Origin: Alteromonas sp. KUL42
Lineage (GTDB): Bacteria > Pseudomonadota > Gammaproteobacteria > Enterobacterales > Alteromonadaceae
NCBI RefSeq assembly: GCF_006538325.1
Contig: NZ_BJKK01000007.1
Coordinates: 149,511 to 213,510 of the forward strand
Length of the DNA stretch: 64,000 nucleotides
Direction: 5' to 3'
Below, piece after piece: positions 29,080 through 38,065 of this stretch (its first letter is position 1; every line of letters starts with the position of its first letter). The position numbers and the translations under genes were made by a program. The notes below the pieces were generated by a model. It ran no database searches, was not told the origin of the DNA, and saw only the letters and a list, made by a program, of their open reading frames with translations.

Positions 29080-29090
29080 GATACCTCGTA

Positions 29091-29936
29091 TTAAACCAAC
29101 TTGTTTGATAGCGCTTCGGCATTGGGCGTCTTATCCTCACTTTGACAAGGCTTAGGCTCATCAAACGTAAGGCGCTTTATTGTCGATAGCTTTTTAGCTA
29201 ATGCATTGTCAACAAGTGCTGGAAACAGTGCATTAAGCTTTGCAAAAAAGCGTTCTGCAAAGCCAAGAGAAAGGCGACTTTTGTCTTTCTCTAATAGTGT
29301 TATAAGTGCCTTGGCAACCACCTCTGGTGAGTCTACTTGGTTGCCTAATGCGGTATTCAGCGCAATGGCGCGCTCATCATTAATGGCCGTGTCTGTGGCC
29401 CTGGGTGCAAGGTAATGAAAGTGAATATTACTATCGTGATATTCGCGTAACATCGCTTCAGTCCAGCCTTTTATTGCAAACTTAGATGCACAATAAGTAC
29501 TGTGGGCGGCAAAGCCTATGCTGCCAAATGCCGAACCTACATTAACCACATGAGGGTGTGGGCGCATGGCAAGTAAAGGTAACAAATCCTGTGTTAGCAA
29601 CATGGGAGAAATAACATTGGTCGAAATTACCGACTCTACTGGTGCGTTATCAAACTGCCCTACATGTGTTGTACCAGCATTGTTAATCAAAATAGACACG
29701 GGCCAGCGTTTACACACTTCAACTATTTTATTACGCCCCTCTAAGGTCGTTATGTCTGCCGTAACAAGGGTGTGATCATGCACCAGTTCACGTTGAAGTT
29801 GCTTAAGTTTGATGTCATTTCTGCCCGCGAGAATAAGGTGGGCCCCTTTTTCATCGAGGGCTTTCGCCATCGCATTTCCTATACCACCGCTAGCGCCGGT
29901 AATAAGAACAACTTGGTTTTGCCATTGCATTGTCAT
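29091..29936 (-). CDS. Short-chain dehydrogenase/reductase
   Basis: NAD(P)-dependent oxidoreductase of 281 residues. Rossmann motif TGASGGIGNAMA (residues 14-25), NNAG near 88, catalytic Ser in NVGSAFGS, and YCASK (Tyr-x3-Lys) near 155. All catalytic residues are present. After about residue 250 a short hydrophilic tail follows. It resembles the classical SDRs that act on lipids or polyketide-like ketones, but the substrate is unknown. It lies 37 nt after the ligase-oxidase gene and presumably reduces or oxidises an intermediate of that pathway. Confidence 0.9.
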   Translation of the reverse strand: MTMQWQNQVVLITGASGGIGNAMAKALDEKGAHLILAGRNDIKLKQLQRELVHDHTLVTADITTLEGRNKIVEVCKRWPVSILINNAGTTHVGQFDNAPVESVISTNVISPMLLTQDLLPLLAMRPHPHVVNVGSAFGSIGFAAHSTYCASKFAIKGWTEAMLREYHDSNIHFHYLAPRATDTAINDERAIALNTALGNQVDSPEVVAKALITLLEKDKSRLSLGFAERFFAKLNALFPALVDNALAKKLSTIKRLTFDEPKPCQSEDKTPNAEALSNKLV

Positions 29937-29973
29937 AATGTGCTACCTTCTAAGCTACTTTATTGGCGGCGCT

Positions 29974-32280
29974 TTAAGCGACTTTAGCAAGTCCGTGCTC
30001 AGTGGTTAGTTCACGGAAAATATCGCCGTATAAACGATAGAACATATTCGCACTGTGAATAATCATCTGCTGTTCTGCTGGGTCTGTAATCTTGTTCATC
30101 AGCCCTTCAAAAAACACAATATGTTCTTGGTCTAAGGCGCCGTGTGACGTTAAATAGCTAAAAGCCGCTTTAGGTAATGTGAGCTTATCTTTTATCTGCT
30201 TCGCGGCAGCATCTGCCAAAGCAATACTCGTACCTTCTAAAACAAAAACCATACCGAAGAAGTAAAGCGGATTTTTACGTGCAATGGCGTCAAATGCATA
30301 AGCCACCATAAGCTCTGTTGCGGGGGCAGGGCTGCTTGCGCGCGCTTGCTCTTTGTCTACACCACATGCTGCTAAATCGTTGAGGATCCATTCTTGATGC
30401 CCCATTTCTTCTTCAATATATTCGCCAACAGCTTCGCGTAGCCATTCTTTGCTCTCGTCTAGCTTTGCACCAGTCGCCATAAGCAGTGGAACCGTATACT
30501 TAACGTGGTGATAGGCTTGTTGTAAGAATGCAATGTAGTCATTAAGCTCAAAATCACCGCTAAAGCAGCGCTGAATAATAGGGGCCTGAAGGAAAGTCTG
30601 TCTTGCTTGTTCTGTACTGCTTTGAAGTTGCTGATAAAAAGACATAGTTGCGTCTCCATTAATAATTTGTTGAGTTGATTCGTTTTGAACTTTCTCTATT
30701 GGTGCTATCTCTTTTGGTGCTGCCTCTTTTTGAGAGGAATAGAGCGCTGCCAATAGGTTGTCATAATGCTGTAAGGTGTCTGCGCGTTTTATCTTTCCAG
30801 TTTCGGTAAGAAGCCCATTTTCGGTTGTACAAGGTTCAATGACCTTAAAGCCATTCACTTGCGCATAGTCTGGGAGTTGTTGATTAACTGCTTCGATAGC
30901 TCGTTGTATATCATCACAGCCAATTGCTGGTGAAATTGGTGCAAATAGCGCAACACAGTAAGGTTTAGCTTCGCAATACACGATAGCTTGGCGGAATAAA
31001 CCCGTACCTAATAAAAGTGATTCAATCCACTCTGGTGAAACGTTTCTTCCAAAGCTATTCACCATGATATTTTTCTTACGGCCAGTGAGCGTTAATACAC
31101 CATTGTCAATGCTGCCTAAATCTCCGGTTCTAACTTGCGTTGGGTAGAAAGAATCAGGTTGATTTAAATAACCTAGAAAGTGATTGTCTGTAACCACAAC
31201 TTCGCCGTTATCAATGTGCAGCTGGTTATGGCCTAGTGCTTCACCAGCACTACCAATCATATTCGCTTTGGGGGTGTTCAACGTAGACACAGACACCGCT
31301 TCTGACAACCCATAACCTTCATAAACAGGGAGCCCTTGTGCGTGTGCTTGAGCTAGTAATGCTGGTGAAACATGTGCGCCACCTACTGCAATAAACGATA
31401 AAGTAGATGGTGGAACCCAGCCTTGACTGCACGCATGTAATAGCACCATGAGTAAATCGGGTACTAATATAATGGATGTTGGCTGCGCCTTTTGAATAAG
31501 CGTTAGCATTGCTTGTGGGTTAGTAAGACGGCTACCTTCAAACCCTCTTTCTTTAGATGAGGCAAGCTCAATAGTGCCGCAGTGCAACAATGGTGCATAA
31601 ATACCAGCGATGTTTTCAAGCAGTGTAGAAAGTGGCAGTAAACAGAGATGATTAACGTCGTCTTGCTCGATAACGCGGTTAAGCGATTCAGCAACTTTCC
31701 ATTGCGAGTCAGTCGATAAACAAACTCCTTTGGGGGCACCCGTTGAGCCAGATGTGAACGTGATTTTATTGGTTCCGTTTGGCATCTGAACAGAATTTTC
31801 AGACGTTAATGCACGTGCATAAATGTCATAGTCACTGGCTATAGCAAGCATAGAAGTTGTGCTTTTTAATGCTATGGCGTCTGAGGTAAGTAAATACTCA
31901 CACTGGCTTTCTTCTATGATATGACGCTGTTGTGCTTCACTAAAAAATAAAGGAAGTGGTACACAGCATACTTCTGCTTGCTGACAAGCAAGGTCAACGA
32001 TAACCCATGCAAAGCTATTGTCGAAGGCCATAGCAACGCGCGAAACGTTGTTCTGAATTAACCACGTCGCAACGCACGCAATTGCCTCATCAAGTTCACC
32101 ATAAGAAAGTGTTGTAGTTTGGCTTTTTGCCTCACTTGGGTTGCTGATGCTGTGTTTTAATGCAATAGCATTTGGGTTATATGCCGAGGCTAATCTCGAT
32201 TGCAGATATCTAGGCACCTGATTAGGTATTAGACTAGGCAGATCGCCAGTAGAGTGAGTAGATAAATGATTAGGCGACAT
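29974..32280 (-). CDS. AMP-forming acyl ligase fused to a heme-oxygenase-like diiron domain
   Basis: Two-domain enzyme, 768 residues. The adenylation part (about 1-520) has TSGSTGAPKG, YGLSEAVSV, a TGDLG hinge region, GRKKNIMVNSFGRN and the C-terminal lysine loop TETGKIKR, so it should activate a carboxylate as acyl-AMP. After a Glu/Pro-rich linker, residues 546-768 form a TenA/heme-oxygenase-like helical domain with a metal-ligand pattern seen in diiron oxidases of this fold: E625-x2-H628, E682, and H713-x3-D717-x2-H720. The start at 32280 has AAAGGAG 8 nt ahead; a longer frame from 32343 would run further into the upstream gene. An internal ATG at 30645 with its own GGAG opens the second domain. 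Substrate unknown; a fatty acid is plausible. Confidence 0.88.
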   Translation of the reverse strand: MSPNHLSTHSTGDLPSLIPNQVPRYLQSRLASAYNPNAIALKHSISNPSEAKSQTTTLSYGELDEAIACVATWLIQNNVSRVAMAFDNSFAWVIVDLACQQAEVCCVPLPLFFSEAQQRHIIEESQCEYLLTSDAIALKSTTSMLAIASDYDIYARALTSENSVQMPNGTNKITFTSGSTGAPKGVCLSTDSQWKVAESLNRVIEQDDVNHLCLLPLSTLLENIAGIYAPLLHCGTIELASSKERGFEGSRLTNPQAMLTLIQKAQPTSIILVPDLLMVLLHACSQGWVPPSTLSFIAVGGAHVSPALLAQAHAQGLPVYEGYGLSEAVSVSTLNTPKANMIGSAGEALGHNQLHIDNGEVVVTDNHFLGYLNQPDSFYPTQVRTGDLGSIDNGVLTLTGRKKNIMVNSFGRNVSPEWIESLLLGTGLFRQAIVYCEAKPYCVALFAPISPAIGCDDIQRAIEAVNQQLPDYAQVNGFKVIEPCTTENGLLTETGKIKRADTLQHYDNLLAALYSSQKEAAPKEIAPIEKVQNESTQQIINGDATMSFYQQLQSSTEQARQTFLQAPIIQRCFSGDFELNDYIAFLQQAYHHVKYTVPLLMATGAKLDESKEWLREAVGEYIEEEMGHQEWILNDLAACGVDKEQARASSPAPATELMVAYAFDAIARKNPLYFFGMVFVLEGTSIALADAAAKQIKDKLTLPKAAFSYLTSHGALDQEHIVFFEGLMNKITDPAEQQMIIHSANMFYRLYGDIFRELTTEHGLAKVA

Positions 32281-33043
32281 GCGAAGTCTCCTTTGACAAA
32301 CAAGATAAATATGCGTTTGTGGAAAGTGCTGTGGCATTCTCACTAATCAACCCAATAGCTTGTTGATAGTAACTATTCAGCGACGCCGAATGGGTAACGT
32401 GATGTGTCACTGACTTTAAAGAAATAGCCACCACTTCTGGTGCTGTGTCGTAATAAGTGCCCCAGTTGTTTGCACTTGGTGCTAGTTTTGATGCATCTGC
32501 ACATGCCAGAGATACCAATTCTATTCCTGCGCCTTGCAATAATTGTTTTAGCTGCGTGGTTGCACTAAAAACCAGGTATTCACTGCCGCATTGTTTCAGC
32601 ATAAAAAAGAGTGAAAGCAGTAGGGGCAGTGTGTAACGTGAAGAGCTACTAAATAAATTGCCCACTTCTACAATATGCTGTCTTTGAACATTAATGCCTT
32701 TGTTTGTAAGGGCTACTTCAACGGGATGTTCAAGGTATTGTTCAATGAAAAGCATTGCCGGCATGTTATCTTCAACACCAAATCGAGCGCCAACAGCTGC
32801 TTTTACGCCCTTTACTTCAAGGGCAAAAAGAACTGGCAAAAATGTTGATGGTGACAAAGCTGCGCCGTAATGCGTAGCAAAACCATTGGCGATGAAAGTT
32901 TCAATTTGCTTTCTTGCCAAGTGACTGGTGTCAGCAGCAATAAGAGAAAGTGATGAATCTCTTCTGTTGCTAATTGGCGATGTATTTTTAGCCGCTACAT
33001 TGACTGACGCTAATGACGTGCTTGATGTTAAAACGTGGCTCAT
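32270..33043 (-). CDS. 'Thermostable hemolysin' family protein (acyltransferase-like)
   Basis: 257 residues from the ATG at 33043. The frame extends to 33109, but that would run through the PmrA-type box, so the shorter start is chosen. Family features: FIANGFATHYGA, a FALEV-x5-AAVGARFG strand pair, MLFIEQYLEHPVEVAL, IVEVGNLFSSS, and VFSATTQLKQLLQGAGIEL. The last two resemble the core strands and CoA-binding helix of GNAT and autoinducer-synthase folds, so an acyl-transfer role is more likely than pore formation. That is inference. No signal peptide is seen. It heads an operon with the ligase-oxidase gene (11-nt overlap), SDR and TPR genes. Confidence 0.82.
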   Translation of the reverse strand: MSHVLTSSTSLASVNVAAKNTSPISNRRDSSLSLIAADTSHLARKQIETFIANGFATHYGAALSPSTFLPVLFALEVKGVKAAVGARFGVEDNMPAMLFIEQYLEHPVEVALTNKGINVQRQHIVEVGNLFSSSSRYTLPLLLSLFFMLKQCGSEYLVFSATTQLKQLLQGAGIELVSLACADASKLAPSANNWGTYYDTAPEVVAISLKSVTHHVTHSASLNSYYQQAIGLISENATALSTNAYLSCLSKETSHVA

Positions 33044-33089
33044 ACTGTTGCTCTTTGGTTTTGCGATGGTATGAGTATTAAACACGCAC

Positions 33090-33106
33090 CTTAAGTAAAC
33101 CTTAAG
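33090..33106 (-). promoter_or_regulatory. PmrA/QseB-type box ahead of the hemolysin-ligase operon
   Basis: Direct repeat CTTAAG-N5-CTTAAG, 47 nt before the ATG at 33043. It fits the known PmrA/QseB consensus (YTTAAK-N5-YTTAAK). On the minus strand 10 nt separate it from AATACT, a plausible -10. The same element precedes two more operons nearby. Confidence 0.85.
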
Positions 33107-33145
33107 CAAACATAATATTTTTAAATTTTTTCTATCATACTGAAT

Positions 33146-34969
33146 TTAGTGTGTTTTTATGTGTTCTGAATGGCTCGGGGTGAGCACGGGTGGATAAATA
33201 GGGCCTGTTGAAGATAACTCACAGGTAGAAAAAGCCGCAGTTTCAGGAATGAGTAACCATTCGTCGCGATGGGCTACGCCCATTGATGCTGCTTTCGACA
33301 AGTTAGCACACTGAAATTCATAGTCTTTGGGCGCAAGAATAAAACGCATGGTAGAGGCGGCTCCGGTCCTCGCTGCCGTTAGCCATGCCCACGCGGTGCC
33401 GTTTTCAGTGGCCTTGGCGGTATGGTAGCCAAAGTGCGTTATGCCAAATGGCGCGTACAGCAAATACTGTTCTTTGAAATCGACAATCCCTATCTCAATA
33501 TTTGAAAAATCCAATAGTGGATAAGTCTGCGATATTGCTGATGCTGTTTTATCTAACAATTGCGTAGGCGTGCGAAAACTATTGAGCTGTTGGCTTAGTA
33601 GCGTTGATGGAATGATGCTCATGACCATAATCCACAGTACTAATTGCATACCAAGTGGTGACGCCTTCACCGCCATGCTTTGTGTTGGCACAGTTGGATG
33701 CGCTTCATTTTGCGGCTTATTTACAACATAAATAATATGGGTGGCTAAACCCAATATTCCTAAAATTACTAATATAACTGCTAGTTGAGTGAGAGTCTCT
33801 GCGTCACTGTGATAGCGGGTAATAAGCTTATTAGCCAAAGACTCATTAAAAATGAGCACTACACCCGCGACTGAAATAATTAATGATAAGGAAAAAGTAA
33901 ATAGGCGTGCCGTTATCGCAAGTATTTTAGGTACACCAAAACGGGCAAGTAATAGCCCCGCAACCATTGATATTGCAGGAAGTGCCGGCAATACATACAC
34001 ACCGCGTTTGCCTGAGCTAATACTGAAGAACGTAGCAACTAAGACAACCCATATGAATAAGGCCATGTAAGGAGGTCTTTCAGTTAATACATCTTTAAGC
34101 CGCTTGGCGTTGAAAGCTACAACTAAGACAGCGCTTAACCAAAAAGCTGGGATCACTTCTAACAAATAATAATACCAAGGTTCTATATGATGCCATGCGT
34201 TTGCATATCGCTGAGCAGTTTGCTTAAACAAAATGTTGGAGAGGTATTTTTGAATATCTGGGGCATTTTGAATAAAGCCTTGATAAAGCAGTGGACCTAG
34301 CCATGTAAATATCACTAACAGCATGACTAACGGGCCAAATGCTGAGCGTTTCTTCCAACTGCCTTTTAATAATTGGCGACGCCATGAAAAATAAGCAATT
34401 GGTATAAGCAGTAAAATAGGTAGAAAACCCACCCCTTTAGTGATGATCCCCAATCCCATAAAGGCCCAGACTGTAAAATACCAACGCCAGTTGTGTTGGA
34501 TAAAAAAGTGCCGGACGAAACCGTAAACACCAATCCAAATGAAGCAGGCGACCATGGCATCAATTTGGGCAAATTTAGCTTGTATAAGAAATTGAGGGCA
34601 AAGCAATAAAACAAACACACTCAGTAGTGCTGTTTTTTCATCAGATAGAGAACGCGAAAGACGATATGTGAGCACCAGAGTAACTATGCTGGCAATAGCG
34701 TTGGGCAAAAGCATAGCAATTTTCATGTTACCTGTTATTAGGTAAACCAGTGCAATTGCCCACATGAATACAGGCGGTTTATCGGGGTAGATTTCTCCAC
34801 CCCGCATGGGAATAAGCCATTGCCCTGTTTGCACCATTTCTTTGGCGACAAGCACAAACCTAGGCTCATCAGGTGGCCAAGCATCGCGAAAGCCGATACC
34901 TGTTAGAATAATGGTGACAGCGGCGAGAAAGAGCCATAACACTGCGTTGTCTTCACGTAGTTTCAACAT
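33146..34969 (-). CDS. ArnT-like (GT83/PMT-fold) polyprenyl-phosphate-sugar glycosyltransferase
   Basis: 607-residue inner-membrane protein with about 12 TM helices, most before residue 450, and a C-terminal periplasmic part. The first periplasmic loop has RDAWPPDEPRFVLVAKEM with the acidic catalytic DE, then GGEIYPDKPPVFMW, as in ArnT. ArnT moves 4-amino-arabinose from undecaprenyl phosphate to lipid A. No genes for that sugar are here, so the donor may be another polyprenyl-linked sugar, probably made by the GT2 enzyme of the same operon. It overlaps the DedA-family gene by one base. Confidence 0.88.
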   Translation of the reverse strand: MLKLREDNAVLWLFLAAVTIILTGIGFRDAWPPDEPRFVLVAKEMVQTGQWLIPMRGGEIYPDKPPVFMWAIALVYLITGNMKIAMLLPNAIASIVTLVLTYRLSRSLSDEKTALLSVFVLLLCPQFLIQAKFAQIDAMVACFIWIGVYGFVRHFFIQHNWRWYFTVWAFMGLGIITKGVGFLPILLLIPIAYFSWRRQLLKGSWKKRSAFGPLVMLLVIFTWLGPLLYQGFIQNAPDIQKYLSNILFKQTAQRYANAWHHIEPWYYYLLEVIPAFWLSAVLVVAFNAKRLKDVLTERPPYMALFIWVVLVATFFSISSGKRGVYVLPALPAISMVAGLLLARFGVPKILAITARLFTFSLSLIISVAGVVLIFNESLANKLITRYHSDAETLTQLAVILVILGILGLATHIIYVVNKPQNEAHPTVPTQSMAVKASPLGMQLVLWIMVMSIIPSTLLSQQLNSFRTPTQLLDKTASAISQTYPLLDFSNIEIGIVDFKEQYLLYAPFGITHFGYHTAKATENGTAWAWLTAARTGAASTMRFILAPKDYEFQCANLSKAASMGVAHRDEWLLIPETAAFSTCELSSTGPIYPPVLTPSHSEHIKTH

Positions 34970-35670
34970 TACGTCGTACTGCCCTTACGCGAAAAAACAG
35001 TGAGCGAAAGCAGTAAAAATACACTAACAACAAGGCTGGCAATTTGCATAGGTTGCTCAAATGTGTTGATAAAGGTTGAGCCACTACCTAATAGCGAAAA
35101 CAGCAATGTTTGCGGCAGAAAGCCCAATAAACTGGCACTGATAAAAGGCAAAAACGGAACCTTTAATACACCAGCCAATGCATTGGTTACCAAGTTAGAT
35201 CCTATTGGAAATAGACGAATAAACAATATATTACGAAAGCTGCGTTGGGCCAGTGCATCCTGAATTGATGTGAGTTTTAGACCGAGTAATTTCATTACCA
35301 ACATTCGAAGTGGACCAGAAGCCAATAGATAGGCAATACAGGCAGACAGCCCTGTTAGAAGTAACGCAATGATAGTGCCTTGAAATGCACCAAATCCTAC
35401 GCCACAAAAAAAGCTAACAGCTTGTCTGGGGAAGCCCATGGTCATCAGTACAACAAAGCAACTTAAAATGACGATTAACCATTGAGGTTCAGCTGAAGAT
35501 ATATAGGTCAACAGCCAGTCGGGGTCACTATTGTGATCCCACACTTCTGCCGTTATACGCAAAGACAAATAGCAGACAAACGCCAAGGTGCCAACACTGA
35601 GTGTGAATTGGCACAAACGAAGGATTAAATGGCGAGAGTTAAAGCGCTTACTTTTCACTTGAATAACCAT
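34969..35670 (-). CDS. DedA / VTT-domain (TVP38/TMEM64) membrane protein
   Basis: 233 residues, about six hydrophobic segments. Family signature: LTMGFPRQAVSFFCGVGFG-type stretch (here core FPRQAVSFFCGVGFGAFQG), then IRLFPIGSNLVTNALAGV and FISASLLGFLPQTLLF. DedA-superfamily proteins include undecaprenyl-phosphate and phospholipid transporters. Between a polyprenyl-phosphate glycosyltransferase and an ArnT-like enzyme, recycling of the lipid carrier is a sensible but unproven role. The start overlaps the GT2 gene by 23 nt; a GTG at 35658 is an alternative. Confidence 0.87.
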   Translation of the reverse strand: MVIQVKSKRFNSRHLILRLCQFTLSVGTLAFVCYLSLRITAEVWDHNSDPDWLLTYISSAEPQWLIVILSCFVVLMTMGFPRQAVSFFCGVGFGAFQGTIIALLLTGLSACIAYLLASGPLRMLVMKLLGLKLTSIQDALAQRSFRNILFIRLFPIGSNLVTNALAGVLKVPFLPFISASLLGFLPQTLLFSLLGSGSTFINTFEQPMQIASLVVSVFLLLSLTVFSRKGSTT

Positions 35671-36451
35671 CTAAAATATTATCTAGCTTGGTTCGGTACA
35701 TTAACCAGCGCACGCCCATCATATCGATAAGGCCTGCCCAACCGCGGTTCCACGCTGTATAGTTCGACACACCTTCGGTACGTGGGCGATGATTTACTGG
35801 AACGCACACAACCTCCCCCCCTAAGCGTTTAGTAAGTGCGGGGATATAACGGTGCATATGGTCGAAATAAGGTAGTAGCAAAAAGGTACTACGGGGAAGC
35901 AGTTTTAAACCACAACCTGTATCGGGGGTATTGTCATTAAGGATCCACTGACGCACATTGTTTGCAATTCTTGATTGGAATTTTTTCCACGCGCTATCTT
36001 TGCGCTTTTGGCGATGACCAATTATGCAAAAGTGCGGAGTGTAAGTATGTTGTGCTTTATCAATAAGTTTAGGAATATCAGCTGGGTCGTTTTGTCCATC
36101 AGCATCTAACGTGACAATCCATTTTCCTTTTGCCTCAAGCACACCGTGATATACCGATGTACTTTGGCCACAACTTGTAGGGTGAACAATTACGCGACAA
36201 ATAACGGGGAGTGTTTTGGCAATATTCTCAATAGAGATAAGTGTGTCGTCACTGCTCCCATCGTCAACTATAACGATTTCAGTACGCTTAGGAGAAACTG
36301 CATTGGCGATTTCTTTTAACAGGGTCGGTAAATTCTTACCTTCGTTTTTTGCTGGAAGTACAACAGTAACATCGAGCTCTTGTGCCGTTTCAAATGCCTT
36401 TTCGGGCTCTCGAGTTAATTTTTGCTCGGCTTCTTGTGTTAATTCTTGCAT
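35648..36451 (-). CDS. Family 2 glycosyltransferase (DPM1/ArnC-like), soluble
   Basis: 267 residues. GT-A fold motifs: VVLPAKNEGKNLPTLL, IVIVDDGSSDDT, and the DxD-like TLDADGQNDPADIPKL. The C-terminus has NHRPRTEGVSNYT, typical of enzymes that put a sugar on dolichyl or undecaprenyl phosphate. Unlike ArnC there are no C-terminal TM helices, so it should work at the inner face of the membrane. First gene of the operon GT2-DedA-ArnT, and directly behind a PmrA-type box. The sugar is unknown. Confidence 0.88.
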   Translation of the reverse strand: MQELTQEAEQKLTREPEKAFETAQELDVTVVLPAKNEGKNLPTLLKEIANAVSPKRTEIVIVDDGSSDDTLISIENIAKTLPVICRVIVHPTSCGQSTSVYHGVLEAKGKWIVTLDADGQNDPADIPKLIDKAQHTYTPHFCIIGHRQKRKDSAWKKFQSRIANNVRQWILNDNTPDTGCGLKLLPRSTFLLLPYFDHMHRYIPALTKRLGGEVVCVPVNHRPRTEGVSNYTAWNRGWAGLIDMMGVRWLMYRTKLDNILDGYSSEK

Positions 36452-36500
36452 AGACAGTTAGCATGTTAGGTAAGGAACACGCTAACTTTACAAATTAAAC

Positions 36501-36517
36501 CTTAAGGTAAGCTTAAG
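36501..36517 (-). promoter_or_regulatory. PmrA/QseB-type box ahead of the glycosylation operon
   Basis: CTTAAG-GTAAG-CTTAAG, 50 nt before the GT2 start. On the minus strand TAAAGT, a weak -10, follows 10 nt after the second half-site. Layout equals that of the other two boxes. Confidence 0.85.
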
Positions 36518-36605
36518 AGCATTATTGTCATATCAAAACTGCTCAAACTTTACTGTTGTAAGTGCAAGGCTGCCAGCTAAAGCGGGGGCCTCCAAAACTA
36601 GAGCG

Positions 36606-37304
36606 TTAAAATTCATACTCCAACGACATACGCAATGTATGGTCCTTACTATCGCCGTTTAATCCTGCAATAAAACCAAGCTCCCATTTTAATTGCTTTT
36701 GCCTGTCGAAGCGTTTAATTCCCATGAAGGCGGGGCCCACACCAATGAAGTCCTCGGCCACATACACTTCAACGCCCGGTTGAACCTCGGGCAACCAACG
36801 GTAACGAAATTTAGCCTTAAATTCACTTTCCCATTCATTGGGTACGGTTTCACCCCATTCGTAAACTAATGTTACATTGGTGGTGAGGCTAAATTGCCCG
36901 AACTCCTTTTCTGTTAACAGGCCAGCCTTTACTTCCCAGTCGTTGGTGTTGTGCTGTTTTTCAAGTTCAAACAACGTACCCCAGTCGGCCCAATAGCGAC
37001 CTTGCTCCGTTATCATCCAACGAAGTTCGAGTTCGTATCCCTCTACACCAAAGTCTTGGTTTTCGTCTCTAGCCCCCACAATATAGGCTTCTAAAATAAC
37101 GAATTCAGATAAGGCATGACCAAATGAAAAGCGCTGCATTAAAACATTGCCATTATCGTTTTGACGCGATGTAAATCGCCACTCAAACTCCCGTTCAAAA
37201 GGCAAAACATAAGGCTGATAAACCTTATCCACCGTAAAGTTATCAGCCTGTGCAGAAGTACACATAGCCATAAATACAACAAAAATAAGGAGAACATGTT
37301 TCAT
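36606..37304 (-). CDS. Putative outer-membrane beta-barrel protein of unknown function
   Basis: 232 residues after choosing the ATG at 37304, 7 nt behind AGGAGG; the frame itself extends to 37397 but there overlaps the upstream gene by 94 nt. Signal peptide MKHVLLIFVVFMAMCTSAQA. The rest is rich in alternating aromatic/polar strands (EFEWRFTSRQ, YELELRWMIT, FKAKFRYRWLP) and ends with LRMSLEYEF, whose terminal Phe fits recognition by the Bam machinery. I recognise no named family. It is the last gene of the two-component/cupredoxin/FTR1-like operon and could be its outer-membrane channel or sensor. Confidence 0.8.
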   Translation of the reverse strand: MKHVLLIFVVFMAMCTSAQADNFTVDKVYQPYVLPFEREFEWRFTSRQNDNGNVLMQRFSFGHALSEFVILEAYIVGARDENQDFGVEGYELELRWMITEQGRYWADWGTLFELEKQHNTNDWEVKAGLLTEKEFGQFSLTTNVTLVYEWGETVPNEWESEFKAKFRYRWLPEVQPGVEVYVAEDFIGVGPAFMGIKRFDRQKQLKWELGFIAGLNGDSKDHTLRMSLEYEF

Positions 37305-38065
37305 CATGCTACCTCCTGAGAACGGTTTGGATGAACTCGTACTGTTGCAAGTAGCCGAAGTGCAATGGGTACGATTAAGGCAAAGCAAAATACACATAAA
37401 TAGCTCAGTGAAGGAGTGGCTTCGTAGCCAAATAACGCGTTGAATAAATGACCATATTCACTGTTGTCACTAATAATGTTGCTGCTGTCCCAAAGTAAAT
37501 GAGGGGCAGGGAAAACGTCGGTTTGCTCAAGTAAAAGCGCAATATTGGCAACTTGTGCTGCAACAAACAGCGGCATGATAAAGTACATTACTCTCACACT
37601 GACAAAGTTAGTCAGGACAATATTGAGCAAAATTGCAATGCTAATACATATACCTAAGCCAATGGTTGTGCCAAGCAGTAACAATGAGCTGTCGCTGCTT
37701 CTGGCGAGTTGGGACACAAAATAAACCAGAAAATGTAAGCTGTTTGGTAAACATATACCCAGCATTAACAGAGAAACGCCGATGTTAAATCGACGGTGAG
37801 TAGTCAACACTGGAAGCGCGATCATACACATGCCTAACCAAGCAACGAAAAAGAGGGCTGATTTCAATAGTTCAAAGCCAGCGCCTTCTGCAAGTTGTGA
37901 TATTGGGCCGAGTTGTAAGTAAAGAACGAACGAAATAACTGCAAGTACCGCAACGCGCCAAATCAAAGACCATCGACTTACACTAGGTAGAGCCAACAAT
38001 ACACTGATCAGTAAGAAAATAGGTAGGGTATCGCGTAAGAAAAGCACTACGGTGTTAATTAGCAT
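37304..38065 (-). CDS. FTR1-like membrane protein lacking the N-terminal iron-binding motif
   Basis: 253 residues with about seven TM helices. The C-terminal part, LLWDSSNIISDNSEYGHLF then FGYEATPSLSYL, matches the end of FTR1/EfeU iron permeases (TS-x-L-x-E-x-S-x-G, then GY-x-x-x-PS). The first TM has FLRDTLPIFLL where permeases have the iron-binding REGLE, so the Glu is replaced by Pro and the motif is lost; I see no second RExxE either. It may be a regulatory or altered-specificity relative. GGAGGG precedes the ATG, which overlaps the cupredoxin gene by 11 nt. Confidence 0.72.
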   Translation of the reverse strand: MLINTVVLFLRDTLPIFLLISVLLALPSVSRWSLIWRVAVLAVISFVLYLQLGPISQLAEGAGFELLKSALFFVAWLGMCMIALPVLTTHRRFNIGVSLLMLGICLPNSLHFLVYFVSQLARSSDSSLLLLGTTIGLGICISIAILLNIVLTNFVSVRVMYFIMPLFVAAQVANIALLLEQTDVFPAPHLLWDSSNIISDNSEYGHLFNALFGYEATPSLSYLCVFCFALIVPIALRLLATVRVHPNRSQEVA

